Shown here piece after piece: positions 8,096-16,501 of a DNA stretch of 43,056 nucleotides (its first letter is position 1; every line of letters starts with the position of its first letter). The stretch is taken from NCBI GenBank assembly GCA_017484005.1, contig JAFUTY010000009.1, forward strand, positions 1 to 43,056, written 5' to 3'. The notes below the pieces were generated by a model that worked only from the letters and a program-made list of their open reading frames with translations, searched no databases and had not been told where the DNA came from. Origin of the DNA: Selenomonadaceae bacterium. GTDB taxonomy: Bacteria; Bacillota; Negativicutes; Selenomonadales; Selenomonadaceae. The position numbers were made by a program, and so were the translations under genes.

Positions 8096-9205
8096 GTGTC
8101 AGAGGATATGAAAACCTTGCTCGAGGAAAGCGAAAGCTCGATGCAAGAACCAATTGAGCACGAGATTGTCAAGGGAACAGTTGTCAAGGTTACACATGAC
8201 GAGGCGTTCGTCGATATCCATTACAAGCAGGAAATTCCAATTCCAAAGCGCGAGCTGGCTTATCCAACTCCAAATTCCGCGGAAGATGTTGTCAAAGTCG
8301 GCGACGAGATCGAGGTTTATGTTCAATCGCTCGGCGGAGAAAATGGTGGAGTTCTTTCCAAAGTCAAGGCAGATCGAATGGTCGCATGGAAGGAACTCGA
8401 ATCTGAACAGGAACAAGGAAAAACTCTCAAGGCACATATTTTGAACGTCGTCAAAGGCGGATTAGTCGCAAATGTGAATGGACTTCGTGGATTTATTCCC
8501 GCGTCGCAAATGGAATTGCATTTTGTCAAGGATCTCGAAGTTTATGTCGATCAAGATGTTGAAGTTGTGCCGCTCGAAATCGATATTCGCAAGCAGAGAT
8601 TAGTTCTCTCACGCCGTAAATTGCTCGAACAGGATCGCGCGAAAAAGCAGGATGAAATTTTCTCGACTCTCGAGCCGGGCAAGATCGTCAAAGGTACAGT
8701 CAAGCGTCTTGTTGATTATGGAGCATTTATCGATATCGGCGGAATCGATGGATTGGCGCACATCTCGGATCTCGCATGGCAGAGAGTTCGTCAGCCGGCT
8801 GATGTCGTTCAAGTTGGACAGGAACTCGATGTTTTGATTAAATCGGTTGATCCAGTGTCACATCGAATTTCACTCAGTGTCAAAGATACAATGCAAGATC
8901 CATGGTTTGACAAAGCTGAAAAATATCACGAGGATGAAGTTATCGAAGGCAAAATCATTAAACTCACGAATTTCGGAGCGTTTATGGAAATCGAGCCGGG
9001 ATTCGATGGCTTGATTCCAATGGGCGAGCTCGCTGAAAAACGAATTGAAAAAGCTGAAGAGGCTGTTCAAGTCGGCGATGTTGTCAACGTGAAAATCATG
9101 AAAATCGATACAAAACTCAAGAGAATTTCTCTTTCAATCAGCCGTGCAAAACGCGATGCTGCAAAGTCAAAGAAAGATGATCAATCTGAACAAACTGAGG
9201 AATAA
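8096..9205 (+). CDS. rpsA: Ribosomal protein S1-like RNA-binding protein (four S1 domains)
   Basis: RNA-binding protein of about 369 residues with four OB-fold S1 repeats, at about residues 20–90, 105–170, 190–260 and 275–345. The last two carry the clear signatures VKRLVDYGAFIDIGGIDGLAHIS and a similar GAFMEIEPGFDGLIP. It is shorter than the six-domain E. coli S1, as usual in Firmicutes, where it probably aids translation initiation but may not be a stable ribosome component. GTG at 8096 is preceded by GAGGTG; another GTG at 8084 lies inside that site. The tail is Lys/Glu-rich. Confidence 0.88.
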   Translation: MSEDMKTLLEESESSMQEPIEHEIVKGTVVKVTHDEAFVDIHYKQEIPIPKRELAYPTPNSAEDVVKVGDEIEVYVQSLGGENGGVLSKVKADRMVAWKELESEQEQGKTLKAHILNVVKGGLVANVNGLRGFIPASQMELHFVKDLEVYVDQDVEVVPLEIDIRKQRLVLSRRKLLEQDRAKKQDEIFSTLEPGKIVKGTVKRLVDYGAFIDIGGIDGLAHISDLAWQRVRQPADVVQVGQELDVLIKSVDPVSHRISLSVKDTMQDPWFDKAEKYHEDEVIEGKIIKLTNFGAFMEIEPGFDGLIPMGELAEKRIEKAEEAVQVGDVVNVKIMKIDTKLKRISLSISRAKRDAAKSKKDDQSEQTEE

Positions 9206-9222
9206 TTTTCGAAAAGCGATTT

Positions 9223-9250
9223 GAGGGGGGATTCGATCCCTCCTTTTTTT
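9223..9250 (+). terminator. Rho-independent terminator after the S1 gene
   Basis: GAGGGGGGAT and ATCCCTCC pair around TCG, followed by a run of T (9244–9250). It ends the ispH–S1 transcript or attenuates read-through into the next gene. Confidence 0.8.
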
Positions 9251-9272
9251 CGTTGAGGATGAGGAAAAAGTT

Positions 9273-10631
9273 TTGAAGGGAAAAATTCTGAGTGTGCGAA
9301 AAAATTCTCTCGCGAAAGAATTGGAATTGCAGGCTGGCGATTCGATTCTGGAAGTCAATGGGCGAAAGATTCGAGATATAATCGAGCTGAGTTTTGAGCT
9401 TGCAGATGAAGAAATCGAAATGTTAATCGAGCATTCCAACGGTGAAAAAGAATTGATCGAATTCGAAAAGGATATCGACGAGGAGCTGGGAGTTGAATTC
9501 GAGTCTGCAGTTTTCGATGGAATCCGCCGCTGTTCGAACAATTGTTATTTCTGTTTCGTGAATATGATCGATCCTCGAATGCGCAAATCGCTCGCGATAA
9601 AAGATGATGATTATCGGCTGTCATTTCTATACGGAAATTTTATCACGCTGTCAAATCTCACTGAAAAGGATTTCAATCGAATCGAGCGGCTGCATCTATC
9701 ACCGCTGTTTGTATCAATTCACACAATGGATTCAAAACTTCGTTCAGAAATGCTTAGATGTAATCGTGCGGGGAAAATTCGTGAGCAGCTCGATCGTCTC
9801 GAAAAATCTGGTGTCGAGTATCATACTCAAATCGTGCTTTGTCGAAATCTCAATGATGGAAAATTTTTGGAGGAGACTCTCGATGAACTTGTCGCGCGAA
9901 AAAGTCATGTATTATCAATCGCGATAGTGCCGGTCGGAATCACAAAATTTCGAAACGATCCATTTCCGCTCGAGCAATTCGATCGCGATTCAGCAATTGA
10001 AATTATCGAGCAGGTCGAGCGTTGGCAGTTGAAAATGCGTCGCGATTTTGGCGAGACTTTCATCTATCTCGGAGACGAATTTTATCTTTTAGCGAATCGA
10101 GATTTTCCGCCCGAAGAGTTTTATGATGGATTTCCACAGCTCGACAATGGAATCGGACTCGCTAGATCTTTTATTGAGGATTTTCGAAGTGAGGAGATTT
10201 CGGCGAATTATGATCGAGAAATTGAAATCGCGATAGTCTCTGGAACTTCAATCGCGCCAACTCTCAAAAATCTCGCAGCTGGAATTCCGAATGTAAAAAT
10301 CAAATCGCTTCCGATCAATAATGTGGCTTTTGGATCAACCGTCAATGTCTCGGGATTGTTGACTGGACGAGATATTCTCAACGGACTTCAAAATTTGGAA
10401 TCGAATCCAGATGGAATTTTGATTCCTGCATCGGCACTTCGAGCTGGTGAAAATGTGTTTCTCGATGATTTTTCACTCGAGGATCTTCAGCGTGAAATTC
10501 CGAGTAAAATCATTCCGATTCAAAACGGAAATGAATTTCGAGAGGCACTTTGTCATTTTTTCGAATTTCAAACGAATCGATTCAATCGCGCGAATTATAT
10601 GTGGCAATCGAATGCTGCATATACAAAATGA
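9273..10631 (+). CDS. DUF512 protein: PDZ-like plus radical SAM-like Cys cluster
   Basis: Conserved Firmicutes protein of unknown function, 452 residues. The N-terminal 65 residues look like a PDZ domain (KGKILSVRKNSLAKELELQAGD then ILEVNGR). CSNNCYFCFV near residue 87 is a CxxxCxxC radical-SAM-like iron–sulfur motif. The C-terminal half carries the DUF512 hallmarks (YLGDEFYLLA, then FPQLDNGIGLAR). Homologues are nearly always encoded next to der/plsY, as here, but no reaction is known. The start is TTG, with GAGGA upstream. Confidence 0.88.
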   Translation: MKGKILSVRKNSLAKELELQAGDSILEVNGRKIRDIIELSFELADEEIEMLIEHSNGEKELIEFEKDIDEELGVEFESAVFDGIRRCSNNCYFCFVNMIDPRMRKSLAIKDDDYRLSFLYGNFITLSNLTEKDFNRIERLHLSPLFVSIHTMDSKLRSEMLRCNRAGKIREQLDRLEKSGVEYHTQIVLCRNLNDGKFLEETLDELVARKSHVLSIAIVPVGITKFRNDPFPLEQFDRDSAIEIIEQVERWQLKMRRDFGETFIYLGDEFYLLANRDFPPEEFYDGFPQLDNGIGLARSFIEDFRSEEISANYDREIEIAIVSGTSIAPTLKNLAAGIPNVKIKSLPINNVAFGSTVNVSGLLTGRDILNGLQNLESNPDGILIPASALRAGENVFLDDFSLEDLQREIPSKIIPIQNGNEFREALCHFFEFQTNRFNRANYMWQSNAAYTK

Positions 10632-10646
10632 AAGAGGTGAATCAAA

Positions 10647-11996
10647 ATGAGTAAACCGATAGTCGCGATAGTTGGGCGTCCAAATGTTGGAAAATCGACG
10701 CTGTTCAATCAACTCGGCAAGCAGAAAGTTTCAATTGTCGATGACATGCCTGGAGTCACGCGGGATAGAATCTATCTCGATGCGAATTGGCAGAATCACA
10801 ATTTCACGATTGTCGATACAGGCGGAATCGAAATTGCAACTCCCGAAACAACTTCCGAGGAGAAAAAAATTCTAGTCGAGATTCGAGTTCAAGCGCAGCT
10901 TGCGATTGAAGAATCTGACGTGATAATTTTCGTCGTCGATGGACGAGCTGGAGTCACTCCAGGCGACGAGGAGATCGCCAAAATTTTACGCGGCGCAAAA
11001 AAACCGATCGTCTTGGCAGTCAACAAGATCGATAATCCCTCACAAGCTCTCGATGTTTATGAATTTTACAATCTCGGTTTGGGAGATCCGATTGGAATTG
11101 CCGCGGCGAATGCTATCAACTTCGGCGATTTGCTCGATGAAATCGTCCAGCATTTTCCAGATTCCGAGAATGAGACTGAAGATCCCGACGAGATCAAAAT
11201 TGCAGTTATCGGGCGTCCAAATGTTGGAAAATCTTCACTCGTCAACGCGATTCTCGGCGAGCAGCGAGTTATCGTTTCAGATATTCCAGGGACAACTCGC
11301 GACGCAATTGATACACATTTCACTAAGGATGGAATCAAATTCACGCTCATCGATACGGCAGGCATGCGTCGAAAAGGAAAAATCGATCTGCCTGTCGAGC
11401 AATACAGCGTCATGCGAGCACTTCGAGCAGTCGATCGCGCCGATGTTGTATTAATGTTAATTGAAGCTCCGAAAGGCGTTCAAGAACAGGATAAAAAAAT
11501 TGTCGGCTATGCTCACGATAATGGAAAGGGAATTCTGTTCGTCGTGAATAAGTGGGACATCTATCCTGACAAAAATGATCGGTCAACCAATCGATTCACA
11601 GACATGCTCCGCGAGGAGATTGGATTTGCGCAATATGCTCCAGTGCTTTATACATCTGCAAAAACTGGTCAGCGAGTCGAGCGAGTTGTCGAGCTGGTGA
11701 AATTCATCGCGGATCAACAGACGATGCGAATTCAGACGAGCATTCTCAACGAACTTCTCAGAGACGCGCTGCAAAATAATCCGCCACCGTCAAAACATGG
11801 AAAAGAATTGAAGATGTTTTTCCTCACGCAAGTTGACATTCATCCGCCGAAGTTTGTACTATTTGTCAATGATCCGGAGCTGATTCATTTTTCATATCTC
11901 CGATTTTTGGAAAACATTTTGCGCGATAGATTTGGATTTGAGGGGACAAATATTCAATTCGTCGTGCGTAAGCGATCGGAGGAGGATGATCAATGA
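10647..11996 (+). CDS. der: Ribosome biogenesis GTPase Der (EngA)
   Basis: Two tandem GTPase domains and a KH-like C-terminal domain, 449 residues; needed for maturation of the 50S subunit. Domain 1 has GRPNVGKST, DTGG and NKID; domain 2 has GRPNVGKSS, DTAG and NKWD. The KH-like part starts near residue 355. It is preceded by AGAGGTG and overlaps plsY by four bases (ATGA). Confidence 0.96.
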   Translation: MSKPIVAIVGRPNVGKSTLFNQLGKQKVSIVDDMPGVTRDRIYLDANWQNHNFTIVDTGGIEIATPETTSEEKKILVEIRVQAQLAIEESDVIIFVVDGRAGVTPGDEEIAKILRGAKKPIVLAVNKIDNPSQALDVYEFYNLGLGDPIGIAAANAINFGDLLDEIVQHFPDSENETEDPDEIKIAVIGRPNVGKSSLVNAILGEQRVIVSDIPGTTRDAIDTHFTKDGIKFTLIDTAGMRRKGKIDLPVEQYSVMRALRAVDRADVVLMLIEAPKGVQEQDKKIVGYAHDNGKGILFVVNKWDIYPDKNDRSTNRFTDMLREEIGFAQYAPVLYTSAKTGQRVERVVELVKFIADQQTMRIQTSILNELLRDALQNNPPPSKHGKELKMFFLTQVDIHPPKFVLFVNDPELIHFSYLRFLENILRDRFGFEGTNIQFVVRKRSEEDDQ

Positions 11997-12586
11997 GCTT
12001 GACTCTTGCACTCGTTTTAATCGTTTCATACATATTAGGATCGATTCCGAACGGCTTGATTTTTGTCCGTGCGATTTGGCACATCGATTTGCGTGAAAGA
12101 GGATCTCAAAACATCGGTGCGACAAATGCTTGGCGAGTCGTTGGAAAACCTGCCGGAATTTTAGTTTTCATCCTCGATTTTTTGAAAGGCGCACTGAGTG
12201 TCTATCTCGCTGAAATGTTGATTGATCCGCCCGAAAAATTCATGGCAATGGCGTTAGCTGGAATCGTTGCAATTCTCGGACATTCAGTTTCGATGTTCAT
12301 GAAATTTCGAGGTGGTAAAGGAGTCGCAACAGGACTTGGAGTCATTGCGATGCTGATGCCGAAAGTTACATTGATCGTATTTTTGACTTGGCTCGTGATT
12401 GTTTTGATAACTCGATACGTCTCGCTCGGATCAATTGTTGCCGCGACTCTAACTCCAATTCTCGCATGGTTTTTCGATTCACCGATTGAATTTGTGATTT
12501 TTGGACTGGCAGCGGCAATTTTGATCGTTGTGAGACATCGCGCGAATATCTTGAGATTGATCCATGGAAACGAAAATAAAATTTAG
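11993..12586 (+). CDS. plsY: Acyl-phosphate:glycerol-3-phosphate acyltransferase
   Basis: Inner-membrane enzyme that puts the first acyl chain on glycerol-3-phosphate to form lysophosphatidate. It has 197 residues with about five membrane helices. The three family motifs are visible: GSIPNG, GSQNIGATNAWRVVG and GGKGVATGLG. Its start is coupled to der by an ATGA overlap. Confidence 0.94.
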   Translation: MSLTLALVLIVSYILGSIPNGLIFVRAIWHIDLRERGSQNIGATNAWRVVGKPAGILVFILDFLKGALSVYLAEMLIDPPEKFMAMALAGIVAILGHSVSMFMKFRGGKGVATGLGVIAMLMPKVTLIVFLTWLVIVLITRYVSLGSIVAATLTPILAWFFDSPIEFVIFGLAAAILIVVRHRANILRLIHGNENKI

Positions 12587-12623
12587 ACTGATTCAGTTCG
12601 ATTAGTACAAATTCCGAATTGAA

Positions 12624-12662
12624 AATCCCTCCCGAATTTTTTTCGGAAGGGATCTTTTTTTT
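12624..12662 (+). terminator. Rho-independent terminator after plsY
   Basis: ATCCCTCCCGA and TCGGAAGGGAT pair around a T-rich loop, followed by eight T. It closes the der–plsY transcript. Confidence 0.85.
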
Positions 12663-12666
12663 GTCG

Positions 12667-12672
12667 TATAAT
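12667..12672 (+). promoter_or_regulatory. -10 box TATAAT for hom–thrB
   Basis: A perfect TATAAT lies five bases after the T-run of the upstream terminator and 30 bases before the hom start. No good -35 box is seen, since that region is the terminator stem (TTCGGA at 19 bases is the nearest). So promoter and terminator share DNA here. Confidence 0.5.
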
Positions 12673-12702
12673 CTTGGAATCTCAATTGAAAGGAAAAAAT
12701 TT

Positions 12703-14007
12703 ATGCAGAAAATGAAAATTGCACTCCTCGGCGCAGGAACTGTTGGATCTGGCGTCGTGGAAGTGTTGCGAAAAAATTTCCATGAAATCTCTCAAAAAGC
12801 AAATTGCGAAATCGAAATCTCAAAAATTCTTGTGAGAAATTTGAATCGACCGCGTCAAAATCTCGATGGAATTGAGCTCGTCGATCGATTCGAAAAAATT
12901 CTCGAAGATCCAGAAATCAAAATCGTCGTTGAAGTGATGGGCGGAATTCATCCTGCGCTCGATTATATGCTCGAATCGATGAAACATGGAAAAAGTGTTG
13001 TCACGGCGAATAAAGATGCGATCGCGGAACATGGAAAGGATCTATTCGAGGCGGCGGAAAAATTCCAAGTCGATTTTCTATTCGAGGCATCAGTTGGCGG
13101 TGGAATTCCAATAATCATGCCTCTCAAAGAATGTTTGACAGCGAATCGAATCACAGAAATTTTAGGAATTGTCAACGGAACGACGAATTACATGCTCACG
13201 AAAATGAGTGAATCGCATGCGGACTATGATTCAGTTTTGAAAGAAGCTCAAGCGAAAGGATTTGCAGAATCAGATCCTTCCGCAGATGTTGATGGGCTCG
13301 ATGCAGCTCGAAAGGCGGCGATTCTATCCTCAATCGCGTTCAATTCTCGAATCCAGTTGCAAGATGTTCACGTCGAAGGAATTTCGAAAATCAAGCTCGA
13401 TGATATTGAATACGCCAAGAGTCTCGGTTATGTTATCAAATTGTTAGCGGTTGGAAAGGAAACAGATCGCGGAATCGATGTGAGAGTTCATCCAACATTC
13501 ATTTCGAAGGATCACCCGCTGGCGTCAGTGAATGGAGTTTTCAACGCGATATATATTCGAGGCAACGCGATTGGAGAAGTCATGTTTTTTGGACCAGGCG
13601 CAGGATCTCTTCCAACAGCGTCAGCAGTCGTTGCAGATATAATAGAAGCGGCGCGTGGAAAGCTCAATGGAACTTTTGGACGAGTCAAATGCACTTGCTA
13701 CGATCAAAAACCTCACTGTCCGATTGAAGAGACTCGATCGAGCTATTATGTTCGATTGCTCGTTGACGATAAACCTGGAGTTTTGGGAAAAGTTGCAACG
13801 GCATTCGGCGATGAAAATGTATCGCTGCGATCCGTAGTTCAGACGAAATGTCATGCGTCGCCAGATCATTCTCACGCGGAAATTGTCGCGATAACTCACG
13901 AGGTCGAACATCGAAAGATCATTGCGGCACTCGAGCGGCTCAAAAATCTCGATTCGATTGATGAAATTCAAAGTGTGATTCGTGTAGATTCGGAGGAAAA
14001 TTCATGA
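12703..14007 (+). CDS. hom: Homoserine dehydrogenase
   Basis: Reduces aspartate semialdehyde to homoserine in threonine/methionine synthesis. It has 434 residues: a Rossmann domain with GAGTVGSGVV (residues about 8–17), a catalytic domain with the NGTTNYML, EAQAKGFAESDPS and DVDGLDAARK motifs, and a C-terminal ACT domain (from about 350) for feedback control by threonine. The start is ATG at 12703, preceded by GAAAGGA; the frame is open 28 codons further up, but that part crosses the terminator. It overlaps thrB by four bases. Confidence 0.95.
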   Translation: MQKMKIALLGAGTVGSGVVEVLRKNFHEISQKANCEIEISKILVRNLNRPRQNLDGIELVDRFEKILEDPEIKIVVEVMGGIHPALDYMLESMKHGKSVVTANKDAIAEHGKDLFEAAEKFQVDFLFEASVGGGIPIIMPLKECLTANRITEILGIVNGTTNYMLTKMSESHADYDSVLKEAQAKGFAESDPSADVDGLDAARKAAILSSIAFNSRIQLQDVHVEGISKIKLDDIEYAKSLGYVIKLLAVGKETDRGIDVRVHPTFISKDHPLASVNGVFNAIYIRGNAIGEVMFFGPGAGSLPTASAVVADIIEAARGKLNGTFGRVKCTCYDQKPHCPIEETRSSYYVRLLVDDKPGVLGKVATAFGDENVSLRSVVQTKCHASPDHSHAEIVAITHEVEHRKIIAALERLKNLDSIDEIQSVIRVDSEENS

Positions 14008-14951
14008 TTGAGGATTGGTGTTCAAAAACTGTGAGAGTTCGAGTTCCTGCGACTAGCGCGAATGTTGGTGCGGGATTTGATTGCTTGGGATTCGCGGTGA
14101 CTTTGTATTCTGAACTTGAATTGACTTTAACTTCAAAATCTGGATTGGATTTTCAGCTCGAGGGCGAGGGATCTGATGAAATCGTTCCGGAGGATGAAAA
14201 TATTGTCTGGAATTCTATCCGCAAGATGCTCGAGAGAATCGAGACTCCACATAAAATCCTCGGCGCGAAGATGAAAATGAAAAACTCGATTCCACTTTCG
14301 AGAGGATTAGGTTCAAGTGCGGCGGCAATCGTCTCAGGATTATTTGCAGCGAATGAATGTCTCGAGAATCCTCTGAATCGCGAGCAAATTCTGGATCTTG
14401 CGACTGAAATCGAGGGACATCCGGATAATGTTGCGCCAGCTCTCAATGGAAATTTCACTGTCAACGTCATGAAAAAATTTGAAGATCGAATTCAAGTCGA
14501 TTCATTTAATTTTAAACCTCGAGTCGATTTGAAATTCATCGCGGCAATTCCAAATTTTCATCTTGAAACTAAGAAAGCTCGAGCAGTTTTGCCAGAATCG
14601 ATTTCGCGAGCCGATGCAATTTTCAATTTGAGTCGCGTCGCAATGTTAATCGCATCGCTGTCAACTGGCGACGAGAGATTTTTATCGGAAGCGTTTGACG
14701 ATCGACTTCATCAGCCGTATCGAATGAATTTGATTCCTGGAATGTCTGAAGTTTTCAAGGCGGCTAAAGAATCTGGAGCGATTGGCGCGTGTTTATCGGG
14801 AGCTGGACCATGTTTAATCGCCTTCACTCTTCCAAAATTGAAAAATGAATTGGAGATTTCAAATTCGATGCGCGATGCATTTTCAAAATTTGGAATCGAA
14901 TCGAGAGTTGAGATTTTAGATTTAGATTCGAACGGCGCAGTTGTAATTTGA
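14004..14951 (+). CDS. thrB: Homoserine kinase
   Basis: GHMP-family kinase phosphorylating homoserine for threonine synthase. It has 315 residues. Motif 1 is VPATSANVGAGFDCLG; the ATP loop is PLSRGLGSSAAA (residues about 95–106); motif 3 is GACLSGAGPC near 260. Translation is coupled to hom. thrC is not in the window. Confidence 0.95.
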   Translation: MIEDWCSKTVRVRVPATSANVGAGFDCLGFAVTLYSELELTLTSKSGLDFQLEGEGSDEIVPEDENIVWNSIRKMLERIETPHKILGAKMKMKNSIPLSRGLGSSAAAIVSGLFAANECLENPLNREQILDLATEIEGHPDNVAPALNGNFTVNVMKKFEDRIQVDSFNFKPRVDLKFIAAIPNFHLETKKARAVLPESISRADAIFNLSRVAMLIASLSTGDERFLSEAFDDRLHQPYRMNLIPGMSEVFKAAKESGAIGACLSGAGPCLIAFTLPKLKNELEISNSMRDAFSKFGIESRVEILDLDSNGAVVI

Positions 14952-15008
14952 TCTGAGTTTGAATTGATTTCAATTAGATCGACAACAATTTCGAATTGAT
15001 TCGGAAAT

Positions 15009-15047
15009 AAAAAAGATCGGGGATCAAATAATCCTCGATCTTTTTTT
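15009..15047 (+). terminator. Rho-independent terminator after thrB
   Basis: GATCGGGGATC and GATCCTCGATC-type arms (15015–15040) are followed by seven T. The A-run before it makes it potentially bidirectional. Confidence 0.85.
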
Positions 15048-15174
15048 GTTCGGGAATTGCTTTCTGAAATTTTTCTGATAGAATTCATTCAGGAAGTTTT
15101 CAAGATTAATTTTAAAATTTTCAGCGTGAATTGTTTGCATGAAGGAGCGTGATAGTTCATAGGCAAAAATTTTC

Positions 15175-15203
15175 TTGCAATTGAATTGGATATATTCTAT
15201 CTT
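15175..15203 (+). promoter_or_regulatory. Possible promoter of the rodZ–lspA operon
   Basis: TTGCAA (15175–15180), 17 bases and TATCTT (15198–15203) lie about 60 bases before the rodZ start. The 215-base gap between the thrB terminator and rodZ has no gene. The -10 box is imperfect; TATATT two bases earlier is an alternative. Confidence 0.4.
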
Positions 15204-15265
15204 AAGCCCGCTTTTCCAATTCAAATAGAAGTCTTTCGCAAAAATTATTTGAGGAGGCGCGTGTC

Positions 15266-16501
15266 ATGATTGGCGAATTGCTGAAAAACGAACGCGAGCA
15301 AAAAGGCTTGACCTTGAAAGATGTTGAGCGCGAGACAAGTATCCGCTCAGCGTACATAGACGCAATTGAACGCGAGGATTTTGGGGCACTTCCCGGCGAG
15401 GTTTATGCGCGTGGATTCGTTCGAAACTATGCAAATTTTCTTCGTCTCGATTCCGATGAAGTCGTGAGTCAATTCCGCATCGATTACAATCAAGTTGTCC
15501 GTGGAGTTGCTCCCGATGAAGTTCCATCGAAAAGCAGTGTCAGTCGAATCTTTCGCAAAAAGAAATCGGAAACTCCAGTTGAAAAAACTCAAGAGCCGCC
15601 GATTCCATCAATCACCACGATTCCAATTCTCACACCGAATCCAGAAGAAATTTCCGAACAAACTTCCGAATCAACTCACGCTAAAACTTCCGAACCGACT
15701 TACAACGAGAGTTTCTCGAAACCTGTCGTGAAAGCTTCCGCAAAAGTCGAATCGACTCCAAAAATTGAACCAGCTCCAGAACCAATTCAAGAATCGATTC
15801 CGGAATCAGTTCCAACCGTTCAAGATATCTATGACGGAAAACTTCCTACTTCCGAAACCGAATCAGTTCCAGCGGAAGAAATCTCTTTCAATGAAGAAGT
15901 TGCGAAACAGATTTCCGAAGAAGTTGATGAGCCGACAATCGTTGCAAAATCGAGCAAATTCGATGAACATGACATGACTCTTCCAAACGATCAAATTCGA
16001 ATCGAAGTCGACAAAGAATCTTCATGGCAAAAACCTGCACTCGTCGCGGCGATTTTAGCAATTGCAGCGGGCGCGGGATATTTCATCATGAACAGCGATT
16101 CATCGAATCTCCTTGCGAACAACGAATCCACTCCGAAAGTCGAATCGAAAATCGAAACGAATCGCGAAGAAAAAATCCAATCGAAAACTGCATCTGAAGA
16201 TGTCGATGAAGAATCGAGCAAAATCTCTCACAATCCAATCACTTCAACGGCTCAAGCGAATCCTAAAGAAGTTGAAGTTCGCGCAAAATTCAGCGATGAC
16301 TGCTGGATTAGCGTCGTTGCAGATGGAAAAGAGATTTATGAGGGAATTGCAAGTTCCGGCGACAATATGAGCTGGAAAGCCGATCAAAAAATTGTTGTCA
16401 CGGTTGGAAATGCTGGCGCGGTCGAATTGTTCAAAAATGGAACGAGCGTCGGCAAGCCTGGAGCAGCTGGCGATGTTGTCGAAAAGACTTTCACCAGATG
16501 A
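15266..16501 (+). CDS. rodZ: RodZ-like cytoskeletal/cell-shape protein
   Basis: Membrane protein linking MreB to the wall-elongation machinery. It has 411 residues. The N-terminal helix-turn-helix domain (about 1–75: IGELLKNEREQKGLTLKDVE, then GEVYARGFVRNYANFL) is typical. A long Pro/Glu/Ser-rich linker (about 95–250) leads to one membrane helix (PALVAAILAIAAGAGYFIM, about 254–272). The last 85 residues form the periplasmic DUF4115-type beta domain (CWISVVADGKEIYEG). GAGGAGG precedes ATG. The stop overlaps the next start (ATGA), opening a tightly packed operon. Confidence 0.9.
   Translation: MIGELLKNEREQKGLTLKDVERETSIRSAYIDAIEREDFGALPGEVYARGFVRNYANFLRLDSDEVVSQFRIDYNQVVRGVAPDEVPSKSSVSRIFRKKKSETPVEKTQEPPIPSITTIPILTPNPEEISEQTSESTHAKTSEPTYNESFSKPVVKASAKVESTPKIEPAPEPIQESIPESVPTVQDIYDGKLPTSETESVPAEEISFNEEVAKQISEEVDEPTIVAKSSKFDEHDMTLPNDQIRIEVDKESSWQKPALVAAILAIAAGAGYFIMNSDSSNLLANNESTPKVESKIETNREEKIQSKTASEDVDEESSKISHNPITSTAQANPKEVEVRAKFSDDCWISVVADGKEIYEGIASSGDNMSWKADQKIVVTVGNAGAVELFKNGTSVGKPGAAGDVVEKTFTR

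Noticed and set aside
12619..12702. Longer hom start
   Set aside because: The extra 28 codons run through the plsY terminator and the -10 box; homologues start near MKIALLGAG.
15050..15265. Riboswitch or small gene before rodZ
   Set aside because: I see a possible promoter and A/T-rich sequence but no recognisable riboswitch core, tRNA or open frame with a ribosome site.
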